Shown here: positions 11,082 to 22,383 of the stretch, in pieces
Layout: each line of letters starts with the position of its first letter
Numbering within the stretch: the first letter of the stretch is position 1
NCBI GenBank assembly: GCA_911728455.2
Contig: OU452239.1
Coordinates: 10,212,328-10,276,327, forward strand
DNA: 64,000 nt
Direction of reading: 5' to 3'
Source: Marthasterias glacialis
Lineage: Eukaryota; Echinodermata; Asteroidea; Forcipulatida; Asteriidae
Program-made: the position numbers and the translations under genes
The notes under the pieces: generated by a model
What the model was told of the DNA's origin: nothing
What the model saw: only the letters and a program-made list of their open reading frames with translations
Database searches by the model: none

Positions 11082-12165
11082 AATAAACATACATTATAAA
11101 ATTGTTAAAAAATATTAGAACTACAAACATACAGAAGTGATGTGAATTTTATAAACACACTAGTATTTAACACATTTAAATTTAAAAACACAGTATGAAC
11201 AATAAAAAAAAAAAAAAAATAAAAAAAAAATTCCTTTAATGGCATAAATGTACCTTCAAAGTGAGGTGGTTATTATTGGCCAAAAATGAGGTGGTCACTG
11301 AAAGAATCGAGGCTGGCTGCCTCATGCTTGAACGGGCAGTGGGAATAGGGCTGTACAAGCCCTTGGCTTAAGTCGAGTATTTCTTGGGGTTTGAACCCCG
11401 AGTATTCAATATTTCTATCTGGTACGTACGAAACAAACATTGCAGGGTTCTCCCCGTGCACTGAGGTAACGTTTCGATATGCACAAATTGCAGCCTAATA
11501 CACCACCACCTCCCCCCCCCCCCCCCCCCAAAAAAAATAGGAATAAAAAATACTTACAATAATGATAAATAAATAATGTAAAAATAAACAAAATGAAAAA
11601 TTAAAAAAATTAACCCCCAAAAAATAACAAAAAATAAATATAAAATAAATAAAAAAATAGAAAACAAAAAATAAAAAACTACCTAGTATCTTTTTATAAA
11701 TTTAAGATCTAATTCACAAAAATCACAAAATAAAAACCATTTAAAATGCTCCAGATTGCATAGTAGAGCTTTTAAAAGCCAAATATAAACTTCCGTTAAA
11801 AACACTCTGAGGACCTTGTTTGAATTCGGCATGCTGCTTCGGCAAATCTTGCAAATTATGGGTCCAGAATGCCACATAGTTTGGAAAAGTCCTGGGGAGA
11901 ACTCTGTTAATAACATGGTTTACACTTTGATGGGATGGGCTCTAACACAAGGGACCATGTAAACAGTTTTTCCTTCGTTTTTTTTTTCTTCGGTTCAGGA
12001 AACGGGCTGTCTAGTGAACAGGATGGGTAAAGGTTGTCCATAAGCGAGACCTTGGACATAATGATGATGCAAGATGCTGGCCTCAACACAAACCTCAGAG
12101 ACAAAGTGCAGTTCACAGGATTGAAAAACAAAATATGATCAAAAACAAGACTTTCTTAGTTTCAG
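11082..12165. other. AT-rich low-complexity stretch, no gene
   Basis: Contains poly-A runs near 11205-11230, a C run at about 11513-11529 and a long A-rich tract to about 11690. Minus-strand frames of 62-77 residues are low complexity or unconvincing. Confidence 0.5.
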
Positions 12166-12350
12166 GCATGGACTTACACAGATGCCACAGAAGCCATTTA
12201 GGTCGGGAATGTCGTCTTTTTAGAGGGCAAGCAAGGCCTTTTTTTTTCATTTTGCAAAGGGCACTTCCATTGAAAAGTCTTAGAAGTCTATGGGGAGCTT
12301 TTGAAGGGGCACCAAGGCCAAGACCAGGGCAACAGAGGCCATGGCCTCCA
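12166..12350 (-). mobile_element. MITE related to the TCAGGCCTGA family (GGGCAACAGAGGCCATGG type)
   Basis: Carries GCAAAGGGCACTTCCATTG, GGGGCACCAAGGCCAAGACC and AGGCCATGGCCTCC. The copies at 12785-12950 and 18656-18838 run the other way. It ends where the SINE at 12352 begins. Confidence 0.65.
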
Positions 12351-12351
12351 T

Positions 12352-12675
12352 GTAGCATGTCATGGCCGATTGGTTTAGTGCATCAGAGTTGAGTTCTGGT
12401 GGTTAATCCCGGTCATGACACTTGTGTCTATGAGCAACACGCAACTATAACTGCTTCAAATAGGGGAAGAGGCAGTCATGTTTGTCTCTCACATGGGATT
12501 CATTTACCCCTCCCTGTTCTTAGCTGTGCTGTGGAGAGATTTGCGTTTATATCTCGCCATGTCTTGTTTCTGTGCATTGGGACAGGTTTCTATCCCTTCT
12601 GTAGCCCACACCTCGTGTGGCCGTCGGGCTTGTGATGGGCGAATTGCGTACAAAAAAAAATATAAAAAATTCAAA
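12352..12675 (+). mobile_element. SINE with tRNA-like head and GGGGAAGAGGCAGT body
   Basis: A degenerate head (TGTCATGGCCGATTGG, then ATCCCGGTCATGACACTTG) runs directly into the body found headless at 2510, 36715 and 45462, and ends in GGGCGAATTGCGTAC plus an A-rich tail. This copy shows that those fragments are SINE bodies. Its B box has lost bases. Confidence 0.8.
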
Positions 12676-12784
12676 GAATGTTACCAAGAAGAGGCTGCAA
12701 GGAAACTTATATTTTTCTATCCCTTCTGTAGCTCACACCTCGAGTTGGCCTTTGAGCCATGTGATGGGCAAATTGTCTTGAATA

Positions 12785-12950
12785 TTCCAGGCTTTCCTTT
12801 TCCTCTGTTGCCCTGGTCTTGCCCTTAGCGCCCCATTCGAAAAGTTTCCCATCGACTATTTGTTTGTGTTATTTTCCAATAGAAGTGCCCTTTGCAAAGC
12901 AAAATGAAAGTGGCCTTGCCCTCTCAAAGATGAAATTCCACGCCTGTAGT
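12785..12950 (+). mobile_element. MITE, GGGCAACAGAGGCCATGG type
   Basis: Shares CTCTGTTGCCCTGGTCTTG, AGTGCCCTTTGCAAAGCA and GGCCTTGCCCTCTCAAAGA with 18656-18838, and with 12166-12350 in reverse. Confidence 0.65.
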
Positions 12951-13069
12951 TTTATTCTGAAAGCTCACTCCCAAAGTTCAAGCCAGTACCAATCCTCAAG
13001 AGAAATGTTTCTCTCTGAACTGCCAGGACTTTATAGGAGCATGGAGACAGATACATGTACATGTACATG

Positions 13070-13738
13070 TGGGTCATTCCATGAAGATGGAACACATCAT
13101 TATGGGGACATCAAAAGTGTGACATTTGATGTCCCTGTTACATCGTAACCTATCCTTAATTTTCTCAGGCATGTGTACGTTAATAGCCATGTAGGAAGTT
13201 ATTTTTTATGGATTTGGCATCAAGTTTCTGTTGAACATTGTAAATTTGTTTACTTTCATACTATTGAAAAATATGTGTTACAAGCATGGTGTCCCTGTGA
13301 CAACTTACATCGTTACCATGAATTTTTAAGAACGTTAGAAAAAATATCAGGTAAGATGGTGTGGGAAGGATTTGAATCTTTCTGAAATACTTTCAACACC
13401 CAAATAAAAGGTTATGATTGATAAGCATTAATTAGAATCAACATTTTTTCTAACAAAGATCATAATAGTGTCACAAATTGTGTCCCACACCTTCATGGAC
13501 AGGGTTTGCCCTTTACTTTTTCAGTAACTAGCCAGCAGGACTAGTTAGCTTGTCATTTCACTGGTCCGTCAGCATTTTCACTGGTCCACATTTCATACTA
13601 AATAGGGACGTGTTTTAACACTGAAGTAGCCAGCCGGACCACTAAGGAGAGAATTTTCACTGGTACTCAGGTGTTTTAACTAGCATTTGGCCAGCGGACC
13701 ACTGTTAGGGGAGAACGCTGCATGGAATGACCCATGCA
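13070..13738. mobile_element. Inverted-repeat element bounded by TGGGTCATTCCATG
   Basis: TGGGTCATTCCATG near 13070 is mirrored by CATGGAATGACCCA near 13722. The right part carries ACTAGCATTTGGCCAGCGGACC and TTTTCACTGGTCC, shared with 23440-24060 and, reversed, 31660-31810. It encodes no recognisable protein. It may be two repeats sharing a border. Confidence 0.55.
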
Positions 13739-14001
13739 CGTCCCGTCACAGTTGAGAACTTAAACATGTAATCGTGTAGCTTGTGAAGATTCAACAAATC
13801 GATACTATAGGCATACATGTGTACATAGTATCCCTGTACTTACACACGTTGTGTGAAGCACTCAGTAGAAATCAATATACATTTCTAAAACGACTAGAAG
13901 AATGTTATGTTCATGTAGGCAACATCTGTTTAATTGCTCTAAGGTTGAGGATGTATGGTGCATTATGACTGTGTGGATGTACACATGTACAAAGCGGGTC
14001 G

Positions 14002-14140
14002 AGTGTCGTGGCTGAGCAGTCTAGTCGGCCAAACTTATCAATAAGTTCTGTAGTTTACAGAATGTGGGTTCGAATCCCGGCCTGGCCAGTCCCGACACTT
14101 GTGTCCTTGAGCAAGACACTTTACCATGATTGCCTCCGCA
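14002..14140 (+). mobile_element. tRNA-derived SINE head (degenerate)
   Basis: GTGTCGTGGCTGAGCAGTCT and GGGTTCGAATCCCGG mark the pseudo-tRNA, followed by CACTTGTGTCCTTGAGCAAG. The following 130 bp has no clear body and the rest to 14680 shows nothing recognised. Confidence 0.7.
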
Positions 14141-14680
14141 GTTGAATGACCGGGCGACCTTTTGCTCCGGTGGTCTGGAAATTACATAATGGCGTCTTTA
14201 CACGGCTTCCGCTTCCAGGCAGGGGAAACACTTGCGTGTGTATTCACGTCATCCGGTTTGAACAGGTTAAGTAACTCGATGAAATTGAGCCCATGCCTAC
14301 TGTAGACATTGGTCTTCACAAAAGAAACCAAGAGGATGTGTCAAAAGCCTTCAATCAGGGTAGTTTGACCTCAGAAGGACATCGACCTCTCAATGTACTT
14401 CTGTGATAAACCATGGAGGTAGAAAACATTCACTGCTTGGCTGTGATTGCCCAAGGGTGTCATTTGTAGTACACCTGTAACCTATTGGCACTTACATCTA
14501 ATATAAGATTGGTATTCATCTAAAAAGATCGACACTGACATATTTCTCAGGTTAATTGGTACTACTGGCATTAGTTTATTATAAAAAAGTACAATTTCAC
14601 ATTTAAAGGGAAGGTATTGTTATTTATTTATTCATTTATTTGTCTGTTGAAGAGTAAATTAATTGTCGTCCGCTAGTATT

Positions 14681-15043
14681 AAAGGAAGAAGGATTGGTAT
14701 TTTTATCAAATTTTGTGCTTACTAGTATCAGCCTGAAAGCTTACTGATTATGAAGTTCATACCAGTACCAATCTTCCACAGAGAAATATTTCTGTCAAAG
14801 TCGAGAAAACAGAACTTGAAGACCGCGATTTTAATTTCGGTTGTAACAATCAAAATTAAGATCAATGTGATTACATACATGTACATGCTGAAAAGTGTGA
14901 ACGTTTTTTCACTAATTTCTCCCAACTCGGACGACGGATGGAGCCCAAATTTTCACAGGTTTGTTTTTTTCATGTATAATTGAATCAGACAAAGTAAGAA
15001 CACTGCACTATCAGCTTTTACCAGTCCTGTATTTTACCTTCAA
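14681..15043 (+). mobile_element. Inverted-repeat element (copy of the 60212-60593 family)
   Basis: AGGATTGGTA on the left and TACCAGTCCTGTATTTTACC on the right are inverted ends. Internal matches to 60212-60593 include GAAAGCTTACTGATTA, CATACCAGTACCAATCTTCC and GCTGAAAAGTGTG. The two copies are clearly diverged. Confidence 0.75.
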
Positions 15044-15141
15044 CCATGTCAACTATGGATTCCTGTGTTACAGAATGATTACAGTAACATGGTCTGTCTG
15101 CTTACAAAAATACATGTTTATTTACACACTACGATTTTTAC

Positions 15142-15560
15142 CATGGGCAAGTTTGCGCAGCAACCATCGTCAACCAATGGTTGGTTGGTGTCTTACAGTG
15201 CGCATGTGCTTTAATATTAAAGCGCGAACGACTCTAGTCGAACTAGCGTGAGCCAAATTGTGTAATGTCAACATGGCGGCCTCCAGTAATATGTTTGCAT
15301 TGTTATAAACATAGGCCTACTCACATTTTCTTCTCCTTCGCCGATTACGCCATTTTTATTTTTATTTTGTCGTGGTTCCCGTGCAGTTAAGAAGGACCAA
15401 ATCCTGTGATAACCAGCAAAGCAACCATTGAGTGACCACCGTCAGTAGGCTGGTTCCAAATAGTGGACTAGCGTTGACTAACCATAGGTGACTAGACAGC
15501 GTTCGGGCGAAGTTAGACGAACAATAGTCGACAATTGTCTTTGCGCGAACTTGCCCCATG
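15142..15560. mobile_element. Inverted-repeat element bounded by CATGGGCAAGTTTGCGC
   Basis: CATGGGCAAGTTTGCGCA at 15142 faces TTTGCGCGAACTTGCCCCATG-type sequence ending at 15560, about 18 bp with small differences. Sub-terminal AACCATTGGTTG palindromes add symmetry. No ORF of note. Confidence 0.65.
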
Positions 15561-15759
15561 TTTACAGTTCTATCGTACATTAGTACAAAATGTGCACATG
15601 TGCATAATGTACGTGTACATTGTATGTAGACTTGTACAGTGAGTAGGGCAGTACAGCACAAATGTATTGTCGTGGGATTCACTGACTAAGATCATTTACT
15701 AACTAATAACTTCACACGGAGTTGTTTTGTCATGAACGATAACTAACTCACTTTAATCA

Positions 15760-16230
15760 CGAAACACGTCTCTTCAGAACGATGCCAAAAAACCAACTAC
15801 TTAACCATATTATTCTATGAGCTTATATACGCAAACAATGTTTATAATGGAATGTTATTAAAATGCTTCTAAAATGACTAAAGTATAATTCTACATAAAG
15901 CAATTCTGATCATAATATTTTCATTTGGAATTCTTTACGCCTATTTACGCCAAAACAATACTACACGCGCGATCGGGCAACAGAGGGCGCTAACGCAGCA
16001 GATAGAGTGTGCGATATAAACACAATCGCGCACAACAGGAAGATCCACACGTATATCGCTGAGCACGTGCGTCGCTGCAATGCACGCGCAAGCCGATCGC
16101 TGCAGATGTATGTACAATAATGGTAATTACTAATAATCAATCATCGATAATCATATAATCAATAATCACTCCTGTAATTTCACAACAGTATTGTCGAATA
16201 CCTGTACAATGCACAGTACATGAATGTGTA
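15760..16230. other. CpG-richer unique stretch
   Basis: At 15960-16110 CG dinucleotides are dense (CGCGCGATCGGG, GCGCACAACAGG, GCACGTGCGTCGCTG), unlike the AT-rich surroundings. No coding exon with a usable donor is visible. It could be regulatory. Confidence 0.35.
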
Positions 16231-16283
16231 ATGATGTACATTGTACATGTATATATTTATAACACTCAGTTCTTGTATTTATG

Positions 16284-16776
16284 CTTTTTATCACACCCGA
16301 CAGGGGTCCCAAAGTGCTGGGTATTTTTTTTTTTTCCTGCAAAGTATGCGGAGTTACGGTTTTTGACGTCTGAGTGTCGTGGCCGAGCGGATAAGATCAC
16401 CGGACTCAAGCTCTGGGGTTTCTGATCAGCAGAGTGCGGGTTCGAGTCCCGGTCGTGACACTTGTGTCCTTAAGCAAGACACTTAACCATTATTGCTTCG
16501 TCCTTCAGATGGGACGTTAAGCCGTTGGTCCCGTGTGTTGTGTAATGCGCGTAAAAGAACCCAGTGGCACTTATCGCAAAGAGAAGGGGTTCGCCCCGGT
16601 GGTCCTGGTTTGATCGGCTGCAGATTGCACCACAGCACCTTGTAAACCACTACATGGTGCTATGTAAAGGAACAGGTCTCATACTTAAAAAACGTAACTC
16701 ATCATACCTTGCAGGAAAAAATACTGAGCGCTCTGAGACGCCCATAGGGTGTGATAAAGCGCTATATAAAAACTGC

Positions 16777-16808
<32 letters not shown>
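16284..16808 (+). mobile_element. tRNA-derived SINE with an inverted piece of its own tail at the 5' end
   Basis: The SINE proper starts at 16373 (GTGTCGTGGCCGAGCGGATA, B box GGGTTCGAGTCCCGG) and ends at a (TTA)n tract near 16808. Just upstream, 16284-16372 is a diverged reverse complement of its tail (TTTTTATCACACCC, then CCTGCAAAGTATG). So the copy is a partial palindrome. Either two SINEs inserted head to tail-inverted, or the 5' inversion arose during reverse transcription. Confidence 0.85.
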
Positions 16809-16829
16809 GAGACCTGTTCCCTTTATAAT

Positions 16830-18650
16830 GTAGCCTATTCTTTCTTTTTCGTACAAGTCCATGTACCCTGTAAGCCTACTGTGCTTTGTACACATGTATG
16901 ATGGTGTTTCTCCTGCTCATTCAAACCCCATCTTGCTATTTTCCCTGACACCTCGCTCATGTTTTTTGCAATACCACTTCCCCTAAAAGTACTCTTCAGG
17001 GAAACCACGATTTTGGCTGAAAAGGTCATTTTTGGGGGGTTCACTGTTTTATAAAAAGAGTTATGACGTGAGCATGTTGCTTTTTGAATGCAATCCTGGA
17101 ATGATTATTGTAATATTCTGTTGACACGCCTCTTCATGTGCTGTACAAATGTTTGTAATTTCCCATAACGTGGGAAAAATAATCCCAAATCACAACACCT
17201 TCCTGTTTGGACTGACATTCCTAACCCATTGTAGGACTGAATAGCAGGTGTTTTTTTTACAAACATATCTCCAGTTCTACATTGTCCCTAACAAGGCTCC
17301 CCCCCCTCGGCATTTCACTGTATTTAACCAAAATATAAAAAAAGGAGAAGTAAATTTCCAATGAAGCCAGTTGTTTGGAATTATCATTTGAAAAACCCAT
17401 TGGAGTGGCTAGTGGGGGAAAAAAAAAAACACTCAGTGCAAGTCCCACGCATGGTGTTTCACATGCCATAAGAATTACATGTAGTGAATTGTGAATGGTT
17501 AATGGTGCATACAGCATTCATTGATAGGGGTATTGTACGCCTCAGGCAGAAGCAATTGGACTCATTGGCTTACAGAGCAAACCAGCTTACAACTTTAATG
17601 GAATGCTAATAAGTTTAACACTCCCGGCACAGTACTGTTTAGTAGGTAAATTTATGGGCGACTTTGTGGAGAAGTGTGCAGTTTACTACAGCAACAATAT
17701 ATCAAATTAGTACTTAATTGGTTATCATTCGGATGGGTTATTCACATGGCATTAAAATCAAGCTTACATGGAGTTTGAGGTTGCCAGAGTAACCACGGAG
17801 GAAGGAATTTGCCCCTGGGATTGACACCCATCTGTTTGGGGGAGGGGGCGGGGCTTAAAGCTTGTATCAGGCATGCAACTTTTCAGCGGGTCAGCTGATT
17901 TCCTCTTTTTTTCTTCATTTTTGGTGTCATAGAAAATTGGAAAACACTGTACAAACTTTCGGGTGTTTGGCTGTTTCCTCGGTTTTTGCAATTCCAAAGT
18001 TGCATGCCTGTTGCATGATGATTGGGTAGAAGTTGCAAGAGATTTCAAGGTGCATTTCTTGTCCTTCCTCTATGGAGTAATTAGCTCACTAAGTGCATCT
18101 GGGAGTCTTTGATTTGACTCGATTGTAAAATGGGACTGGCCGATAAATGTTCACCCCAAGGTAACAAGTCATGGGGAAACGTGTGTCCATGTTTAACCTC
18201 TTCAGTGGTTGCATCGGGGTTCTCTGCTGATGTCTCACGGTGGAAAAAAGAAATCTTCTAATAGTTTTTTTTTTCTTTAAACCTTTGGGGAATTCTGGAC
18301 CCAAATTTTGAAATTGAAACGAGGTCCTCAGAATGTTTTGCACTTCATGTTTATGTTTGGTTTGAAAAGCTGTACTGTGCAGTTTGGGGCATTTTAAATG
18401 GTTTTATTTTATGATTTTTTGTAATTTTTATCTGAAAAAAAAAAAAATAGGCCTTAGTAAATAAATAGGCCTATTAATTACCTTTTTAAATTTTTCTTTT
18501 GGTGGTTGGTGTATCGACTGCAATTTGGCGTATGGGCTCGCAGTTCAGGTGTATCGGCCGATTACGCAAGCATGTGCGTGGGAAAAACCTCGTTGTTAAA
18601 AGCCCACATGGGCTTCCATTTAGGAGTGATGAAAATGTATCTACAGTACA
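16830..18650. other. No gene recognised
   Basis: Mostly unique AT-rich DNA with short poly-A and poly-T tracts. Minus-strand frames at 17257-18343 are short and their residue content unconvincing. Confidence 0.45.
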
Positions 18651-18655
18651 TGTAC

Positions 18656-18838
18656 CTCGGGCCTGGAAATTACACATAGGCCATGGAGGCCATGGCCTAC
18701 GTTGCCCTGGTCTTGGCCTCGGTGCCCCTTGAAAAGTTTGCCCCTAGACAATAAGATTCTCCACTGGAAGTGCCCTTTGCAAAAAAAAAAAATGAAAATG
18801 GCCTTGACCTCTCAAAGGTGAACTTCCAGGCTTGGTGC
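18656..18838 (+). mobile_element. MITE, GGGCAACAGAGGCCATGG type
   Basis: GGCCATGGAGGCCATGGCC, TTGGCCTCGGTGCCCCTTG and GAAGTGCCCTTTGCAAAA match the copies at 12166 and 12785. It starts at GGCCTGGAAATT and ends at CTTCCAGGC, consistent with inverted ends. Confidence 0.7.
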
Positions 18839-18845
18839 CTACAGT

Positions 18846-19253
18846 ATGACGCAAGAAGAAATCTTCCCAAAAATGTCTTCACTCGTCGGAGGTATTTATT
18901 TTGATACCGAGCGGTGCATCTTGAGTATCGGCTTGCCGTTGACAGCACCCCGAGGTGTTATTGATGACGACAAAGTTTATATTTATCTCCGAGGGCTAGG
19001 TGCAATCATGAAAATCATAGTAAGCTCCACGGTACGTGTACAACGTGTACGGAACACATTCAGCGCGCCATGTATTTTTTTTTGTGGGGGGGGGGGGGTA
19101 GAGGGGGATCTGACTATTAATACAGGATGTGGTGTACAGCATGCATTTCCTATGATTCAACGTCAGCTCAAACTCACTCGGCAGGAAGTCATCGACTTCA
19201 CGAGAGCATCAGAAGGAGGAGCAAGGTTTGCTCATAACTTTCTCAGTGACTAG
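18846..19253 (+). CDS. Unassigned 135-residue ORF, possibly an exon
   Basis: The frame starts with MTQEEIFPKMSSLVGGIYFD and contains GLPLTAPRGVIDDDKVYIYL. The first 60 residues look protein-like; a poly-G run then yields a GGGG stretch and the rest looks less so. Candidate donors at 19020 (ATA|GTAAGC) and 19032 (ACG|GTACGT) both end in phase 0, which could in principle join the phase-0 exon at 39898 but not the exon at 38730. I recognise no family. It begins right after a MITE. It may be chance, an alternative first exon, or a remnant. Confidence 0.2.
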   Translation: MTQEEIFPKMSSLVGGIYFDTERCILSIGLPLTAPRGVIDDDKVYIYLRGLGAIMKIIVSSTVRVQRVRNTFSAPCIFFCGGGGVEGDLTINTGCGVQHAFPMIQRQLKLTRQEVIDFTRASEGGARFAHNFLSD

Positions 19254-19964
19254 TCGGTGCGGGGGACCAGTTAGCTTGTCGTTTCAGTCAGTCTGATGGT
19301 GACTACAGCACATGAGTTGAATCGCCGAGAACAAAAATCAACCGGGGGACCAATTTCATACATGTAGAGCTGTTTAGGCACCAAAAGTAGCTAAGCATAA
19401 CAAAATTATGCTTACCAGAATGAGGGTACCAGCCAAAATACCATGAGAACACTTTGGAATTGGCATAGCGCCCTCTTACTAATGACTCATTTCAAGTAGT
19501 GAAACAACAGTCTCTGTGTAAAAATAGCAAAGATTTCCCCTCAACTTCACATATATTTCACAATAGATAGTTTAGAAATATTCCTTTTCATTGTTCAGTT
19601 ACAGATATTCAGTTTAGTTTCTCATCATGCAGTTTCTGAATGATACAGCAATGAGGCACCTGGGAACTATTGGGCTGTAAAAGTAGCCCAAGGCTCTTAA
19701 AAGAAAACAGTTGTAATGTGACCAGTGTAAAAACAGACAACAGGAAACAGTCACAGGGTTAAAAGGAAGTCTTGAACAAAAGTCTTTTTTTTTTTTTGCA
19801 AAATGACGTCACAACCTCAAACAGAGCCCTCACATACTGAGGTCAAAGGAAGACCTATCAATGGCTGAGAGTTGCGTGTAGCGTGCATACCAACTGGCAC
19901 ATTTTCATTGTTTAACCAGAAGTCTATTTCTATCATTACATGTATACTATTCAAACAGGCCTCA
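19254..19964. other. Repeat fragments, no gene
   Basis: GTGACTAGTCGGTGCG...CCAGTTAGCTTGTC near 19245-19290 matches the 13070 and 23440 repeats; 19345-19440 holds half of a GGGCCCAATTTCAT hairpin element. The rest shows nothing. Confidence 0.5.
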
Positions 19965-20180
19965 TTTGTTCGTAAGCTTTAGTGTTAAAAAGTTTCCCAC
20001 CGGGCTAGTAAACTGGATGTTTTACTTTCAACGCAAAAAAGTATATCAACGCAAATTTCAAAGGTGTGTTGCCAAAACTTTATCTTTCTGATGCACTAAT
20101 TTTATTTAAATTTTTTTTTTCATGTGCAATGTTAAATTTTGTGAGGTTCATCAATTATCTTTGTAAATTTGTTATACTAG

Positions 20181-20523
20181 TAACAATAACTGGTTTTTAT
20201 GTAGCGCATTTCAAAATAGCGTCTCAATGCGCTTTACATTAGTGCCCTGGTCATTGGGCCAATAGCATGCCTGTAATCTTTCTCAGCTCCCTGGGGAGTG
20301 TACAGCCCCCAGCTGCCGTGGCGCTCCGAAGGCTTTTTCAAACACAACATCAACCTCTACCCTAGCAGGTACCCATTTATACCCCTGGGTGAAGAGAAGC
20401 AATTATAGTGAAGCATCTTGCTCAAGGACACAAGTGTCATGACCGGGATTCGAACCCACACCCCGATGACTTAACCACCAGAACTTGAGTCCGGTGCACT
20501 AGACCGCTCAGCCATGACACGCT
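20181..20523 (-). mobile_element. tRNA-derived SINE, CCCCTGGGTGAAGAG body type
   Basis: On the minus strand: head GTGTCATGGCTGAGCGGTC, B box GGGTTCGAATCCCGGTC, then a body with CAGGGGTATAAATGGGTACC and GCCTTCGGAGCGCCACGG and a tail with TAAAGCGCATTGAGACG. The body matches 37164-37524. Confidence 0.85.
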
Positions 20524-20788
20524 ATGTGTTTATGTAAATATGTAATGTAATTTGTTTACTTCTTTTTAAGCCCTTAGCTATTATTGTTTATCGTTTTAAA
20601 TATGGAGCTGTCCAATTTCTTGTAATCGCCTAGTCTAGGATGAATACAGTTTTTTTGAATTGAATTGAATTGAATATTAACGGTAGCAGTCACTGGTCAA
20701 ATGAAGTTACATTCACACAAGCTCAAAAACACATTTTGAAAGTTCATTACACACATCTGAGAGAGAAGAAATATGAGCATTAAAAACA

Positions 20789-20936
20789 ATGGGGGACTTT
20801 GGAACGCTAGGTGGCAGCAGACTTATCAGGTATGTTTACACATTGTTTGCGTAATTCTGAGCATGGGCACATATCCGAGAACAGTGGATTTACCTGGAAA
20901 GTCTGCTGCCACCTAGTGTCTTCAAAAGTCTTGCAT
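20789..20936 (+). mobile_element. CTAGGTGGCAGCAGAC palindromic MITE
   Basis: CTAGGTGGCAGCAGAC near the left end is mirrored by GTCTGCTGCCACCTAG on the right; outer ends are GGGGGACTTT and AAAAGTCTT. About 148 bp. Copies at 21717-21856 and 28341-28487. Confidence 0.88.
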
Positions 20937-21289
20937 TAGGTTGCACAGTTTTTAGTAACCCGCCGTTTTTACGAGACAAAGTACGCCAGGCTGGTGTGCG
21001 TCATGCTGATTCAATGTGTACATGTTTGTAGTACACTGTGTGCTTCCTTTAAAAGTTATTCTCAGCCTCCAAAATTCATAGGATTCGGACAGCTTGGCGA
21101 AAAGAACAGCTGCTGAAGTTTTGAAAAATAAACGGGTTGTTTGCCTTAAGACTATCTAAGGCTACAGAAAGAGCCCAACAAAATTTGAGATGGCACTACC
21201 GGTATCCTTTAGAAGAACAGGAAACAGTCACCTGACACGGCAGGAAGTCGAAAATCCTGTGGCTGTTCGGTTACTGCATGTATCAAGCA

Positions 21290-21580
21290 GTCATTTAATT
21301 CATTAAGTTCGGTGTCATTGAGGGTGGATTACTTCTAGTGTGCCTCATGGGACCTTCGGGCAAAATCGCTCGGCAAGAGAAGAAGATATTCAACGGATCG
21401 CGCTGTGGAGATAATCGCCCGTACGAGGAGGCAGCGAGATTATCCGTGCTTTGTTTCCTGATTTGGGATTAGGATTTGAACCTGTGGACATTGTGGATAT
21501 AAAGTGGGTTTGAGCTTTCTTCGTCGTGTCTGAGGATTTTGGTTGGAATAACTGGTGCAAATATATGTTTTAAAGGTATA
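21290..21580 (+). other. Unique CG-richer stretch with a 41-residue ORF; possible 5' exon
   Basis: ATG at 21347 opens MGPSGKIARQEKKIFNGSRC and continues to a TAG after 41 codons. A weak phase-2 donor (GCCC|GTACGA) would join the common exon at 38730, but its -1 base is poor. A donor-like AAAG|GTATAC at 21577 could serve a noncoding exon. The context resembles the other first-exon regions, but evidence is thin. Confidence 0.2.
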
Positions 21581-21716
21581 CTGCTGTGTGTTTGAGCTGA
21601 CAGTTCTCGTCTTGGTCCGTTGGGGGCGCTCTATTATTTTCTAGCACGTGTTGCCTTGACTTCAAGTATTTTAACTTCATGTATGTTTTTCTTCTGTTTG
21701 ACTTGTGCACAATAAT

Positions 21717-21856
21717 AGGAGACTTTTGGGTACACTAGGTGGCAGCAGACTTATCAGGTATATCCATTGTTCTTGGAAGTGTGCGCATGCTCAGAACTAC
21801 TTAAACAATGGAAATTACCGGTAAGTCTGCTGCCACCTAGTGTTTCAAAGTCGCCC
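21717..21856 (+). mobile_element. CTAGGTGGCAGCAGAC palindromic MITE
   Basis: Same inverted ends as 20789-20936 (GGAGACTTTTGGG, CTAGGTGGCAGCAGAC and its mirror). The centre reads CATTGTTCTTGGAAGTGTGC. Confidence 0.88.
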
Positions 21857-21893
21857 GTTGACACACAAGTTGAACGAGTTTAACTCTGTAATT

Positions 21894-22086
21894 TCAGGCC
21901 TGATGTGCATACATGTATGTGTACTTGTAGGCAACATAATAGACCATTGCTTCCGTGCCCCTTGTCATTGCCTCGGTGCCTCTTAAAATGTTCCAATACA
22001 AAGTTACATTTCCTCCGTTGATGTGCCCTTTTTCGAAGGGAAGATCTGTTTTGACCTTCAGGAATGAAGTACATGCATTAGGCCTG
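21894..22086 (+). mobile_element. TCAGGCCTGA-bordered MITE
   Basis: Opens with TTTCAGGCCTGATG and closes with TTAGGCCTG; inside are CATTGCCTCGGTGCCTC and GATGTGCCC. Diverged from 9765-9943. Confidence 0.75.
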
Positions 22087-22160
22087 TACTTAGCTAGTTA
22101 GTTACAATGTAGGTACCATTCCTTTCATCATTTGTGCAGTCGTTGCAAATTGGTACGCGA

Positions 22161-22329
22161 GTCCCAACTTCGTAGCGCTGCTTAAGCAGATAGTAATGCT
22201 TAAAAAATTTCTGCTCAGCGACAATGGAAAGGACACCGGTCACAGACGGTACATGTGACATGGTATTTTGGCTGGTAACCTTAATCTGGTAAGCATAATT
22301 TTGTTTTGCTCTATTGAAAATTGGGCCCC
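22161..22329 (+). mobile_element. GGGCCCAATTTCAT hairpin MITE
   Basis: Degenerate left end GTCCCAACTTCGTAG, right end GAAAATTGGGCCCC, with GCTTAAGCAGATAGT and TTTTGGCTGGTAACC inside. Confidence 0.75.
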
Positions 22330-22383
22330 GGTGGCTCCGCAAAATGCCCTAATCTCAGTCTTCACATTCTGTGCTGCTTTTAA

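Larger units (their letters stand above)
19965..20990 (+). mobile_element. GGGCTAGTAAACTG repeat split by two later insertions
   Basis: The left part (GGGCTAGTAAACTGGATG, TATCTTTCTGATGCACTAAT), middle (GGTCAAATGAAGTTACATTC) and right part (CACAGTTTTTAGTAACCC) together match 7780-8170. The first gap contains a SINE at 20181-20523 within about 600 bp of extra DNA; the second holds the element at 20789-20936. This gives a relative age: host repeat oldest, SINE and MITE younger. Confidence 0.75.
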
